NCBI GenBank assembly: GCA_937910255.1
Contig: CALEOQ010000515.1
Span: forward strand, 1-21,926
Direction: 5' to 3'
Length of the DNA: 21,926 nucleotides
Source of the DNA: an uncultured Caulobacteraceae bacterium
Lineage (GTDB): Bacteria; Pseudomonadota; Alphaproteobacteria; Caulobacterales; Caulobacteraceae
Notes under the pieces: model-generated
The model's input: only the letters and a program-made list of their open reading frames with translations
What the model was told of the DNA's origin: nothing
The model's database searches: none
In this document: piece after piece, positions 1 through 7,021 of the stretch
How the letters are laid out: every line of letters begins with the position of its first letter
Numbering within the stretch: position 1 is the first letter of the stretch
Translations under genes and position numbers: made by a program

Positions 1-172
1 AGGTGGCGTGCGCGTTGAGAGTGTGTGGGCGTGGGGGGGAGGACGGTGGTAGGATGAGTGACAGGTAGGATGGTCTTTTGCTGTGATTTGGTCTTTAGTT
101 TGTTTTTTTTTTTTAATGATACGGCGACCACCGAGATCTACACTCTTTCCCTACACGACGCTCTTCCGATCT
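1..172. other. Sequencing artefact: read-through junk, poly-T and Illumina P5 adapter
   Basis: Positions 115-172 match, base for base as I remember it, the 58-nt universal Illumina TruSeq P5 adapter, from AATGATACGGCGACCACCGA through to CGCTCTTCCGATCT. It is preceded by a run of T (about 103-114) and by roughly 100 G/T-rich bases with very little C. This is what read-through of a short insert gives when reverse-complemented: adapter, then poly-A, then meaningless calls. The biological sequence begins at 173. Confidence 0.97.
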
Positions 173-256
173 AGGCGCTCGCGCATCTGAAGTGCGTTGT
201 TGAGCGGGGCTGTTATGGTCATCGGCGCGTCACGGGGCGTCTTTAGCGGATTGGCC

Positions 257-1018
257 ATGACAGATTACGCCTCCCATATGATCTGCACCGCCCCGCGCAG
301 TGGGAGCACGCTGTTGTGCCGGTTGCTGGCGGAGACGGGGGTGGCGGGGAAGCCGGCGTCTCATTTTCATGAGCCTACCCTGGCCGACTGGACGCGGCGG
401 CTGGGCGTCGAGGCGGCGGTGGGCGCCTCGGAGCGGGAGATCGTCGAGGCCTGTATCCAGGCGGCGCTGTCGCAGGGGCGCAGCGACAATGGGGTGTTCG
501 GCCTGCGCCTGCAGCGGCCCAGCTTCGCGTTCTTCTTTTCCAAATTGGCCCTGGTCCATGCCGAGGGAGGCTCGGAGCGCAAGCGGTTCGAGGGCGTCTT
601 TGGGCGCACCCTGTTCATCCACCTTTCCCGGGCCGACAAGGTCGAGCAGGCGGTGTCCTGCCTTAAGGCCGAGCAGACCGGGCTTTGGCACGTGGCGGCC
701 GACGGCTCGGATCTGGAGCGGGTCGGGCCGCCCCGCGCGCCGGAATATGACGGCGAGAAGCTGCAATCCTGGGTGGAGGCCATGACCGGCTATGACCGGG
801 ACTGGAATGCGTGGTTCGACGCTGAGGCGATCACGCCGGTCCGCATCGCCTATGACGACCTGTCGGCCGATCCGAAGGGAACCGTGCGGCGGGTCCTGGC
901 CGCGCTGGGACTCGACCCCGCGGCGGCCGACCGAGTTTCGCCCAGCATTCGGAAGATGGCCGACGACACCAACCGCGACTGGGCGGCGCGGTTTCGGGCG
1001 GAGGCGGGTCTGGCGTGA
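257..1018 (+). CDS. Stf0-type sulfotransferase
   Basis: A 253-aa protein resembling the Stf0 family, which moves a sulfuryl group from PAPS to a carbohydrate or lipid hydroxyl; Stf0 itself sulfates trehalose. The N-terminal PRSGSTLL (residues 13-20) is the 5'-phosphosulfate-binding loop and is followed by a conserved HFHEP segment. A second nucleotide-binding element is likely around SRADKVEQAVS. The C-terminal half has the family-like YDDLSADP and LGLDP segments. ATG 257 is chosen because it places the PAPS loop 13 residues in, as is usual; upstream in-frame TTG 197 and ATG 215 only add a poor leader. The gene ends 81 bases before nuoF on the same strand. The acceptor cannot be told from the sequence. 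Confidence 0.85.
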   Translation: MTDYASHMICTAPRSGSTLLCRLLAETGVAGKPASHFHEPTLADWTRRLGVEAAVGASEREIVEACIQAALSQGRSDNGVFGLRLQRPSFAFFFSKLALVHAEGGSERKRFEGVFGRTLFIHLSRADKVEQAVSCLKAEQTGLWHVAADGSDLERVGPPRAPEYDGEKLQSWVEAMTGYDRDWNAWFDAEAITPVRIAYDDLSADPKGTVRRVLAALGLDPAAADRVSPSIRKMADDTNRDWAARFRAEAGLA

Positions 1019-1099
1019 TGTGTCGCCTTGGCGGGGCTTGGCGCAGACCTGTCATGGGCGCAGGATAGGCTTGAGCCAAAGGCCTCCGGGGAGTGCGTC

Positions 1100-2413
1100 A
1101 TGGTCGGGATTTTGGAAGACAGGGACCGTATCTTCACCAACCTCTATGGCCTGCACGACTTTGGCCTCGAGGGCGCAAAGCGGCGCGGCGCCTGGAACGG
1201 CACGGCCGATATCCTGGCCCAGACCCCGGAATGGATCTGCGACCAGATCAAGGCTTCGGGCCTGCGGGGGCGGGGCGGCGGCGGCTTTTCGACTGGACTG
1301 AAGTGGACCCTGATGCCGCCGCCCAGCGAGCGGCCGCACTATCTGGTGGTCAATGCCGATGAGTCCGAGCCTGGGGCGTGCAAGGATCGCGAGATCCTGC
1401 GCAACGATCCGCACCTGCTGATCGAGAGCTGTCTGATCGCCAGCTACGCGATCCACGCCCACGCCTGTTACATCTATATCCGTGGGGAGTACGTCTCCGA
1501 GCGCGAGCGCCTGGAGGCCGCCATCCGCCAAGCCTATGAGGCTAAGCTGATCGGCAAGGACAACATCCACGGCTGGGACTTCGACCTGCACGTCACTCAC
1601 GGGGGCGGGGCCTATATCTGCGGCGACGAGACCGCCCTGATGGAGAGCTTGGAAGGCAAGAAGGGCCAGCCTCGGCTCAAACCTCCGTTCCCGGCCGGCG
1701 CCGGCATCTGGGGCGCTCCCACCACCATCAATAATGTCGAGACCATCGCCGTGGTCGGGACGATCCTGCGCCGCGGGGCGCAGTGGTTCGCCGGCTTTGG
1801 GCGACCGAACAATGTCGGCGTCAAGCTGATGGCGGGCTCGGGTCATGTGAACCAGCCGGGCGTGGTCGAAGAGACCATGGGCGTGCCGATGCGCACCTTG
1901 ATCGACGCGCACTTTGGCGGGGTGCGGGGCGGCTGGGGCAACCTCAAGGCGGTCATGCCGGGGGGCGTGTCCATGGCAATGATCCCGGCCGACATGGCCG
2001 AAGAGGCTGTCATGGACTACGACGCCCTTCGGGCCATGCGTTCAGGCCTGGGCACGGCGACCATGATCGTGTTCGACAAGGAGGCTGACCTCATCGCCGC
2101 CGTGGCGCGCATCGCCCGCTTCTTCAAGCATGAGAGTTGTGGCCAGTGCACGCCGTGCCGCGAAGGCACGGGGTGGATGTGGCGGGTTATGGAGCGGATG
2201 GCGACCGGCGAGGCCGAGATGGCCGAGATCGACCTGCTGCTCGACGTCGCCGGCCAGGTGGAAGGCCACACCATCTGCGGCCTGGGGGACGCGGCCGCCT
2301 GGCCGATCCAGGGTCTCTTCCGCCATTTCCGTCCGGAGGTCGAGGCGCGGATCAGGCAGTATCGGGCCCGGCATGTGCAGGTGCAGGGCGCCGCGCTGAT
2401 TGCAGCGGAGTAG
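1100..2413 (+). CDS. nuoF: NADH-quinone oxidoreductase chain F (NuoF) paralog, orphan
   Basis: A 437-aa protein of full NuoF length, the complex I subunit that binds FMN and NADH and carries 4Fe-4S cluster N3. Visible motifs: GRGGGGFSTG (57-66) and NADESEPG (85-92) for FMN/NADH, GGGAYICGDETAL (168-180) for nucleotide binding, ESCGQCTPC (cysteines 347, 350, 353) with C393 in HTICGLGD as cluster ligands. GGGGAG seven bases before ATG 1100 fixes the start. No nuoE lies upstream and no nuoG downstream; the neighbours are a sulfotransferase and a GFA protein. Several normally strict segments differ from my recollection of NuoF: MPGGVSMAMIP where IPGGSSVPLIP is usual, and LMAGSGHVNQPG where FCISGHVNKP is usual. 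It may be a second copy or act with another NAD-dependent complex. The family is certain; membership of complex I is not. Confidence 0.9.
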   Translation: MVGILEDRDRIFTNLYGLHDFGLEGAKRRGAWNGTADILAQTPEWICDQIKASGLRGRGGGGFSTGLKWTLMPPPSERPHYLVVNADESEPGACKDREILRNDPHLLIESCLIASYAIHAHACYIYIRGEYVSERERLEAAIRQAYEAKLIGKDNIHGWDFDLHVTHGGGAYICGDETALMESLEGKKGQPRLKPPFPAGAGIWGAPTTINNVETIAVVGTILRRGAQWFAGFGRPNNVGVKLMAGSGHVNQPGVVEETMGVPMRTLIDAHFGGVRGGWGNLKAVMPGGVSMAMIPADMAEEAVMDYDALRAMRSGLGTATMIVFDKEADLIAAVARIARFFKHESCGQCTPCREGTGWMWRVMERMATGEAEMAEIDLLLDVAGQVEGHTICGLGDAAAWPIQGLFRHFRPEVEARIRQYRARHVQVQGAALIAAE

Positions 2414-2419
2414 ACGCAG

Positions 2420-2869
2420 ATGTCAGGCGAACGTGACGGCGGGTGCCGGTGTGGGCAGGTGCGGTTTCGGGTGAGCGAGGGGCCGAAGGTGACCATGGCC
2501 TGTCACTGCCGGGGCTGCCAGCAGATGACGGCGAGCGCGTTTTCGCTGAGCGCGCTGTTTGCCGCCGAGGCCTTCGAGGTGACGGCGGGCGAGCCGGTGA
2601 TCGGCGGCCTGCATGGGGCGACGCGGCACTTCTTCTGTCCCCACTGCAAGAGCTGGATGTTCACCCGGCCGGAGGGGGCCGACGGGTTCGTCAATGTGCG
2701 CTCGACCCTGTTCGATGATCCGTCGGGCCTGGAGCCGTTCATGGAGACCATGACGGCCGAGAAGCTGCCCTGGGCGAGCACGCCGGCGGTGGAGGGGTTC
2801 GAGGGGTTTCCGCAGCCTGCCGATTTTGGCCGGCTGATGGGCGCCTATGCGGCGCGGGCGCCCGGGTGA
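2420..2869 (+). CDS. GFA / CENP-V family zinc-binding protein
   Basis: A 149-aa protein of the glutathione-dependent formaldehyde-activating (GFA) family, a small zinc fold. The zinc-site cysteines are all present: GGCRCGQVRF (C9, C11), CHCRGCQ (C28, C30, C33) and FFCPHCKS (C73, C76). It starts six bases after the nuoF stop, with GGAG just upstream, so the two are probably co-transcribed. Family members are often annotated as formaldehyde-activating enzymes, but most have no shown activity, so the role here is open. A perfect hairpin follows the stop codon. Confidence 0.9.
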   Translation: MSGERDGGCRCGQVRFRVSEGPKVTMACHCRGCQQMTASAFSLSALFAAEAFEVTAGEPVIGGLHGATRHFFCPHCKSWMFTRPEGADGFVNVRSTLFDDPSGLEPFMETMTAEKLPWASTPAVEGFEGFPQPADFGRLMGAYAARAPG

Positions 2870-2878
2870 GGGCGAGCG

Positions 2879-2900
2879 GCGGAGCGAAGGATCGCTCCGC
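2879..2900. terminator. Hairpin terminator between convergent genes
   Basis: A perfect 9-bp stem, GCGGAGCGA (2879-2887) paired with TCGCTCCGC (2892-2900) around an AGGA loop. It lies exactly between the stop of the plus-strand GFA gene (2869) and the stop of the minus-strand gene (2916), where a bidirectional terminator is expected. There is no clear U tract on either side, as is common in GC-rich alphaproteobacteria. Confidence 0.65.
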
Positions 2901-2915
2901 CTTGCGTCGTCAGCC

Positions 2916-3314
2916 TCAGGCGTTCTGGATCGCCGTGGCGATCTGATCGGTGGTGTGGCCGGTGAGGTCCTTGGCGATCTCGCCCACCAGGCGGGCCTCG
3001 GTCTCCTTGTGCCAGCCCTTGCGCAGCTGACCCAGGGTTTTGGGCGCGGCGATGACCAGCAGCTTCTCGGTGCGGTGGGTGAGGACCATGTGGTTCAGGA
3101 CGTCGGCGACGCCCATGGCGAAGCCGTCCTCGGCCTGGGTGTCGTTGTCGGGATTGGCGTCGCTGGAGATGCGGCCGGGCGCGCCGGACACGCGGTCCTC
3201 GATCTCGGGCGTCGGCTGGGCCTTCAGGTCGATGTCGGCGTGACCGACGTTCTGGAACAGCGCCAGCTTCTCGCCATCGACGACGGCCACGTGGGCGCCA
3301 TTGGGAAGTATCAT
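2916..3314 (-). CDS. Host-attachment-type protein (Host_attach family)
   Basis: A 132-aa cytosolic-looking protein resembling the family named 'protein required for attachment to host cells'. It opens with a predicted strand ending in VAVVDGEKLALFQN, followed by a charged linker (SSDANPDNDTQAEDGF), a helical segment (FAMGVADVLN) and the beta-strand/helix pattern EKLLVIAAPKTLGQLRKGWH that is typical of the family. The start at 3314 is supported by GGAG on the minus strand a few bases upstream; a longer frame reaches 3401 but its first 29 residues are basic and do not look like the family. The molecular role is not established for most members. Confidence 0.75.
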   Translation of the reverse strand: MILPNGAHVAVVDGEKLALFQNVGHADIDLKAQPTPEIEDRVSGAPGRISSDANPDNDTQAEDGFAMGVADVLNHMVLTHRTEKLLVIAAPKTLGQLRKGWHKETEARLVGEIAKDLTGHTTDQIATAIQNA

Positions 3315-3414
3315 CTGGGAGCTCCGGTTGTTGCGGGATGCTTGAACGTGCCGCGGGGCGGGGCGGTTGCGGCCGACGGATTTATTGCGGCCGCCGCGCA
3401 CCGCTTCGGGGCGA

Positions 3415-3443
3415 TTGACAGATGGCGTCTTGCGTCACCACAT
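3415..3443 (+). promoter_or_regulatory. Weak candidate promoter for the DUF1902 gene
   Basis: A perfect -35 hexamer TTGACA (3415-3420) lies 48 bases before the DUF1902 start. Seventeen bases further on, the -10 position holds only CCACAT, a poor match. It sits in the 153-bp space between two divergent genes, so a promoter is expected somewhere here. Confidence 0.3.
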
Positions 3444-3467
3444 GGGTAGAGAAGGCGAGCCGAAACC

Positions 3468-3701
3468 ATGACCGCACCCTATTTCGTCAAGGCCCACTGG
3501 GACGCCGAAGCCTCGGTCTGGGTTTCGGAAAGCGACATTCCAGGCCTGGTCATCGAGACGGAGACGCTGGCGGAATTCGAGCACCTGATGATGCGCCTGG
3601 CGCCGGAGATGCTGGCGGCCAACACCCAGCTCCACAACACCTCGGTGGACATCCAGTTTGAGGTCTCGGCCAGGCGAGAACTGGCCGTCGCCGGAGCATG
3701 A
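3468..3701 (+). CDS. DUF1902 (HicB-like antitoxin) protein
   Basis: A 77-aa protein matching the DUF1902 pattern: FVKAHWDAEASVWVSESDIPGL followed by a helix (TLAEFEHLMMRLAPEML) and a final strand (VDIQFEVSA). DUF1902 has the partial RNase H-like fold of HicB antitoxins and is usually found beside a HicA-type toxin gene. Here the toxin gene lies 49 bases downstream but on the opposite strand, so the two converge. There is no separate DNA-binding domain. The ribosome-binding site is weak (AGAAGG about 12 bases before ATG). Confidence 0.75.
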   Translation: MTAPYFVKAHWDAEASVWVSESDIPGLVIETETLAEFEHLMMRLAPEMLAANTQLHNTSVDIQFEVSARRELAVAGA

Positions 3702-3750
3702 GCGCGGGTCCTCCGTGGACCGACTTCAATCCATTCGCGGAACGCTCTCG

Positions 3751-3942
3751 CTAGAACTGCTTGCCGATCCCGAGCTGTTTCAGCACCGCGTTCGCCGTGT
3801 GACGGCTCTTCGAGCGGGGCACGATCACCGTGCGGCCATTGATCGGGCTTTTCCATTTCTCATGGCTGCCCTTGCCGCCCGGAAGCTGTTCGCAGCCATG
3901 GGCCAGCATGATCTTGACCAACTCGGCATAATAGGTCGGCAC
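3751..3942 (-). CDS. hicA: HicA-type mRNA interferase toxin
   Basis: A 63-aa protein of the HicA/YcfA family, ribosome-dependent mRNA cleaving toxins with a double-stranded-RNA-binding fold. It has the usual order: helix YYAELVKIMLAHG, the strand with GGKGSHEKW containing the catalytic histidine position, then SPINGRTVIVP and the closing helix SRHTANAVLKQLGI. GTG 3942 is preferred because GGAG lies six bases upstream. An ATG at 4005 in the same frame would add 21 residues that do not resemble the family. The expected antitoxin (DUF1902) is adjacent but convergent, with 49 bases between the stops, so the pair cannot share a transcript. A LexA-type box lies 67 bases upstream of the GTG. Confidence 0.75.
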   Translation of the reverse strand: MPTYYAELVKIMLAHGCEQLPGGKGSHEKWKSPINGRTVIVPRSKSRHTANAVLKQLGIGKQF

Positions 3943-4008
3943 ACGAGGCTCCGAGGCTTGGGTCGCCCCCAGGATAGGATAGCGGGAGGCTGACGCCAGG
4001 GCCATAAT

Positions 4009-4023
4009 GTTCCTATTTTGTTC
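4009..4023. promoter_or_regulatory. Candidate LexA (SOS) box, GTTC-N7-GTTC
   Basis: GTTC (4009-4012), seven bases CTATTTT, GTTC (4020-4023): an exact match to the direct-repeat LexA operator known from alphaproteobacteria such as Caulobacter and Rhodobacter. A third GTTC begins at 4028. The site lies in an AT-rich patch upstream of hicA on the minus strand and about 350 bases upstream of the terminase genes on the plus strand, and could serve either. From base composition I estimate that such a match arises by chance about once in three windows of this size, so position is the main support. Confidence 0.5.
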
Positions 4024-4028
4024 TTGTG

Positions 4029-4040
4029 TTCCCGCGGGAA
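4029..4040. promoter_or_regulatory. 12-bp perfect palindrome next to the LexA-type box
   Basis: TTCCCGCGGGAA is its own reverse complement and begins six bases after the second GTTC. It could be a binding site for a dimeric regulator, or only a GC-rich coincidence. No regulator gene is nearby to pair with it. Confidence 0.3.
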
Positions 4041-4373
4041 TTTGGTAGGGTCTGTGTATGGGTCGTTCTTGCGTCTGAGGCGCTGAGGACGCCGCGGCGG
4101 GCGAGGCCCCGCACTGGCATGACATCCCTCCTGGTGAAGCGTTGAGCGGCCGGTCTTCGGATGGGCGGCTGGGCGCGTGGCTGGACGGTGGCCGCCCCCT
4201 GTCCCTCCCCCGGGGCGGCGGCGCGCCTCGAGGTGGGCGTTTGCGAGGCGGCGTTGTCAGGCGCAGCAGGAGCCCCGCGCCCGGCTCCAGTAGCCAAGCG
4301 CGCGCCTCTCGTGGGGCGCGGAGCGGGCGCGGGGCGGACGGCCCGATGAGTTTTTCTGAGTTGAGGTGGCGTG

Positions 4374-4622
4374 ATGGCGCGGGCGGTGCGGCGGCGGAAG
4401 GATCCGCGCGAGGCGGTGCTGGCCCTGGCGCCGCTGGCGGTGGAGACCCTGGCGGAGATCATGCGCGGGGCCGGCAGCGATACCGCCCGCATCGCCGCGG
4501 CCCGCGAGGTGCTGGACCGCGCCCACGCCAAGGGCAAGGCCGCAGAAGCCGAGGGCGGACTGACCATCGTGGTGCGGCGGTTTTCCGATCCCGAGGACGC
4601 CGAGTCCGGCCGGGCCGAATGA
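4374..4622 (+). CDS. Putative small terminase subunit
   Basis: An 82-aa protein just upstream of the large terminase, overlapping it by four bases (ATGA). The N-terminus is basic (RAVRRRKDP), followed by helices with DTARIAAAREVLDRAHAKG, a pattern I know from short phage proteins before terminase genes. The end, GGLTIVVRRFSDPEDA, also recurs in such proteins. GAGG seven bases upstream supports ATG 4374 over the GTG three bases earlier. In the packaging motor it would recognise phage DNA. The call rests on position and weak resemblance; no clear helix-turn-helix is visible, and the protein is short for a TerS. Confidence 0.6.
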   Translation: MARAVRRRKDPREAVLALAPLAVETLAEIMRGAGSDTARIAAAREVLDRAHAKGKAAEAEGGLTIVVRRFSDPEDAESGRAE

Positions 4623-5956
4623 AGGGGCCGGAGATCGAGCTGCCCCATGGCTGGAGCCCGCGGGACTATCAGGCGGGGCTCTGGCGCTATCTGGAGAGCG
4701 GGGGCCTGAGGGCCGACGTGGCCGCCCACCGGCGCTGGGGCAAGGATGATGTGGCGCTGAACTGGACCGCGGTGAGCGCGGTGCAGAAGCCCGGCGTCTA
4801 TTGGCACCTGCTGCCGGAGAGCGCCCAGGGGCGCAAGGCGATCTGGGAGGCGGTGAACCCGCATACGGGCAAGCGGCGGATCGACGAAGCGTTCCCGCCG
4901 CAGATCCGCAGCGCCACGCGGGACGGGGATATGAGCCTGCGCCTGGCCAATGGGTCGGTCTGGCAGGTGCTGGGCTCGGACAATTATGACAGCCTGGTGG
5001 GGGCGCCGCCGGTCGGCGTGGTGTTCTCCGAGTGGGCGCTCGCCAAGCCGGACGCCTGGACCTACATCCGGCCGATCCTGGCGGAGAATGGCGGCTGGGC
5101 GCTGTTTCTGTGGACGCCCCGGGGGCGCAACCATGCGGTGCGCGCCTTCGAGGCCCGCGCCCGGGACGCCGCCTGGTTCACCCTGCGTTCGCCAGCCACG
5201 GAGACGGGGGTTTTCACCCCGGCCCAGCTGGCCCGGGAGCGGGCCGAACTGGTGGCCGAGACCGGGTCGAAGGAGGAGGGCGAGGCCCGGTTTGCTTCCG
5301 AATATCTGGTGGACTTCGATGCCGCTGCGCCGGGCGCCTACTATGCCGGACTGCTGGGGGAGGCGCAGAGCGCCGGGCGGATCGGACGGGTTCCGCATGA
5401 TCCGGCGCTGGCGGTGCATACAGCCTGGGACCTGGGCATCGACGACTATACGGCCATCTGGTTCTTCCAGCAGGTTGGGCCCGAAGTGCGGGCCATCGAC
5501 TATTTCGAAACGAGCGGTGAGGGGCTGCAGGCCATCGTCCGCGAGGCGATCGCGGCCAAGCCCTACGTCTATGGGACCCACCACCTGCCGCACGATGTGA
5601 TGGTGCGCGAGCTGGGGGCCGGCGGGCGTTCGCGGTTCGAGACCCTGGCGGGGCTTGGCGTCTCACCCATCGCGGTGGGCCAGGCGACCCATCCGGAGGA
5701 GCGGATCAACGCCGCGCGGCTGATGATCCCGATGACCTGGTTTGACTCAGAGGCCTGTGCGCTGGGGCTCGACCGGCTGCGGGCCTATCGCAAGCGCTGG
5801 AATGCGGCGACGCGAGCCTATGGCGGGCCGCTGCACGACGCCGCCAGCCACGGCGCCGACGCCTTTGGCGAATTCGCCCTGAACCGCCGCGGGGCGGGGG
5901 TGCGGCGGGCCGGGCGGCGGGGGGCCGGCGGGGCGAGCGGGAGCTGGATGGGGTGA
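4619..5956 (+). CDS. Large terminase subunit (packaging ATPase-nuclease)
   Basis: A 445-aa protein with both terminase domains. ATPase: P-loop HRRWGKDD (37-44; the GKD form occurs in related phages), Walker B VGVVFSEWA with E138, and coupling motif LFLWTPRGRNHA (162-173). RNase H-like nuclease: AWDLGIDDYTAI (D271), THHLPHD (D326) and SHGADAFGEFA (D414) give the three acidic residues. It pumps DNA into the procapsid and cuts it. The reading frame is open for another 159 codons upstream, but ATG 4619 overlaps the previous stop and gives a family-like start. The last 25 residues are a low-complexity Arg/Gly tail. No key residue is missing, so the enzyme looks functional. Confidence 0.93.
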   Translation: MKGPEIELPHGWSPRDYQAGLWRYLESGGLRADVAAHRRWGKDDVALNWTAVSAVQKPGVYWHLLPESAQGRKAIWEAVNPHTGKRRIDEAFPPQIRSATRDGDMSLRLANGSVWQVLGSDNYDSLVGAPPVGVVFSEWALAKPDAWTYIRPILAENGGWALFLWTPRGRNHAVRAFEARARDAAWFTLRSPATETGVFTPAQLARERAELVAETGSKEEGEARFASEYLVDFDAAAPGAYYAGLLGEAQSAGRIGRVPHDPALAVHTAWDLGIDDYTAIWFFQQVGPEVRAIDYFETSGEGLQAIVREAIAAKPYVYGTHHLPHDVMVRELGAGGRSRFETLAGLGVSPIAVGQATHPEERINAARLMIPMTWFDSEACALGLDRLRAYRKRWNAATRAYGGPLHDAASHGADAFGEFALNRRGAGVRRAGRRGAGGASGSWMG

Positions 5957-5976
5957 TTGTGGAGATGGAGAGGAAG

Positions 5977-6423
5977 ATGGCGAAGCGTTTCGACAATCTA
6001 GGCCTGCCGGGGTGGGTCAGCGATGGGCTTCGACGCGTGCTGGGAACGGACGCGGAGGTGCAGCGGCTAAACGATTTCGGCTGGGGCGGCGTCCCGCCAG
6101 CCGCGCAACTTTGAATCGCTGTCGGGTCGCTCGCGAGAAACTACCGAGACATGTTGGAGGCGGGCTGGAAGGGCGGCGATAAGTACTTCCACTGCAAGGG
6201 CCACTGCGAAGCGGCCAAAGCCGGATCGGTCGGGGTGGCCTTTTCAAAGCGTCAAGGTGATCTTCGCGAGGAAAGAGATCAGAGGGTCAAGGGTTACCCT
6301 CCAGAGGACGCGCAAGCTGACCAAGATGCCAACGCTACTGGCCGGGCGGCCGGCATTAGGGGGCTAGATTGTCGGCAAGCCTGCGCTGTGAAGCGTCCAA
6401 ATGGACTACCCGAGCGGTACTAG
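5977..6423 (+). pseudogene. Broken RHS/polymorphic-toxin-type C-terminal domain
   Basis: One frame holds a 45-codon piece (5977-6111, GGAG six bases before its ATG), a TGA at 6112-6114, then 102 more codons to 6423. The second part has DKYFHCKGHCEAA, DQDANATGR and a closing LPERY, which I recall from the C-termini of RHS-repeat proteins and some phage proteins, with paired cysteines. Between about 6094 and 6139 the next frame reads RQPRNFESLSGRSRE, joining smoothly to both parts if one C in the CCC at 6093-6095 is extra and one A in the AAA at 6138-6140 is missing. The repaired protein would be about 148 residues. It may be a decayed gene or two homopolymer sequencing errors. Toxicity is not shown; the three genes after it could be immunity genes. 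Confidence 0.6.
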
Positions 6424-6479
6424 GTGGACACATCAATACGTTCTTGTTATGTTCCATTGGCTGGGGCAGAGTTTCACAC

Positions 6480-7010
6480 ATGAGTCGATGGGTCCTTGGG
6501 TTCCTCGCAATCAGCCTAGTCGCAACCGCACTTCTGACTGGTCCGGTTCGGCGTCTGTCATATGATGACAGATGTCTGGATATGGGCGGCGGGACCCAGG
6601 GCGCGCGCTGTTTCTTCGGCGACTTGAGGGCTTCAGCGCCCATCGGATGGCGATACCTGCACGCTCCGGATGCGCGGGTTGCGCTTGGTGTGCCAAATAC
6701 GCACGACGCGGACTTTCAGCGATTATACCAAGAGGCCGATTTCAACGGTGACGGCCGCCTCGACGAGGCGGCCGTCCTCATCGATGACTCCGGAAGATCC
6801 TACCGCCTCTTTGCATTCCTTCAGGGCTCACCCCCAGAACCGCTTACGCCCCCGCTAGGCGGCGAAGGCTTTGCGGGCGTCATGCTTGGCTCAGCGTCTC
6901 ATGACGCCACAGCGGATCAGCAGCTGTCAAAATTGATCCTGGCGACGAGCGCTGGCCAAGAGACATTCGTTTGGCGCCGCGGCGTCGGCGCCTGGCAGGC
7001 GCTCCCCTAA
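6480..7010 (+). CDS. Exported protein with DFNGDG motif, copy 1 of 3
   Basis: A 176-aa protein with an N-terminal hydrophobic segment (residues 4-20), so secreted or inner-membrane anchored. Shared with the next two genes: an early cysteine region (RCLDMGGG and RCFFG), a short P-x-GW element (PIGWRY), the calcium-loop-like ADFNGDGRLD (86-95) leading into EAAVLIDD and YRLFAFL, and a closing FVW strand. The loop resembles FG-GAP or EF-hand repeats. It follows the broken RHS-type domain on the same strand, a position typical of immunity genes, but that role is inference. The ribosome-binding site is weak. Base composition is less GC-rich than the virion genes around it. Confidence 0.65.
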   Translation: MSRWVLGFLAISLVATALLTGPVRRLSYDDRCLDMGGGTQGARCFFGDLRASAPIGWRYLHAPDARVALGVPNTHDADFQRLYQEADFNGDGRLDEAAVLIDDSGRSYRLFAFLQGSPPEPLTPPLGGEGFAGVMLGSASHDATADQQLSKLILATSAGQETFVWRRGVGAWQALP

Positions 7011-7021
7011 GGATCGGTGAC

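Larger units (their letters stand above)
3943..4373. other. Control region between hicA and the phage late genes, no convincing gene
   Basis: About 430 bases without a credible gene. The left third (to about 4060) is noticeably AT-richer and holds the LexA-type box and a 12-bp palindrome described separately. The rest is very GC-rich; open frames there have biased, low-complexity translations. GCCGCCCC (4191-4198) and GGGGCGGC (4212-4219) form an 8-bp stem with a 13-base loop. A leader transcript for the late operon would have to cross this region. Confidence 0.6.

Noticed and set aside
2847..3449. A 200-codon open frame on the plus strand
   Set aside because: It is the reverse of the host-attachment-type gene and reads through the terminator hairpin. 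The minus-strand protein matches a family.
3707..3721. A short inverted repeat GGTCC/GGACC after the DUF1902 gene as a terminator
   Set aside because: Only five base pairs with no U tract; expected by chance at this base composition.
4142..4618. N-terminal extension of the large terminase by 159 codons
   Set aside because: The extension is low-complexity Gly/Arg/Ser sequence that overlaps the small terminase gene; ATG 4619 has the typical overlap start and correct family length.
4013..5593. A 526-codon open frame on the minus strand
   Set aside because: It is antisense to the large terminase, with an Arg/Pro/Gly-rich translation; at this GC content the reverse frame of a real gene stays open by chance.
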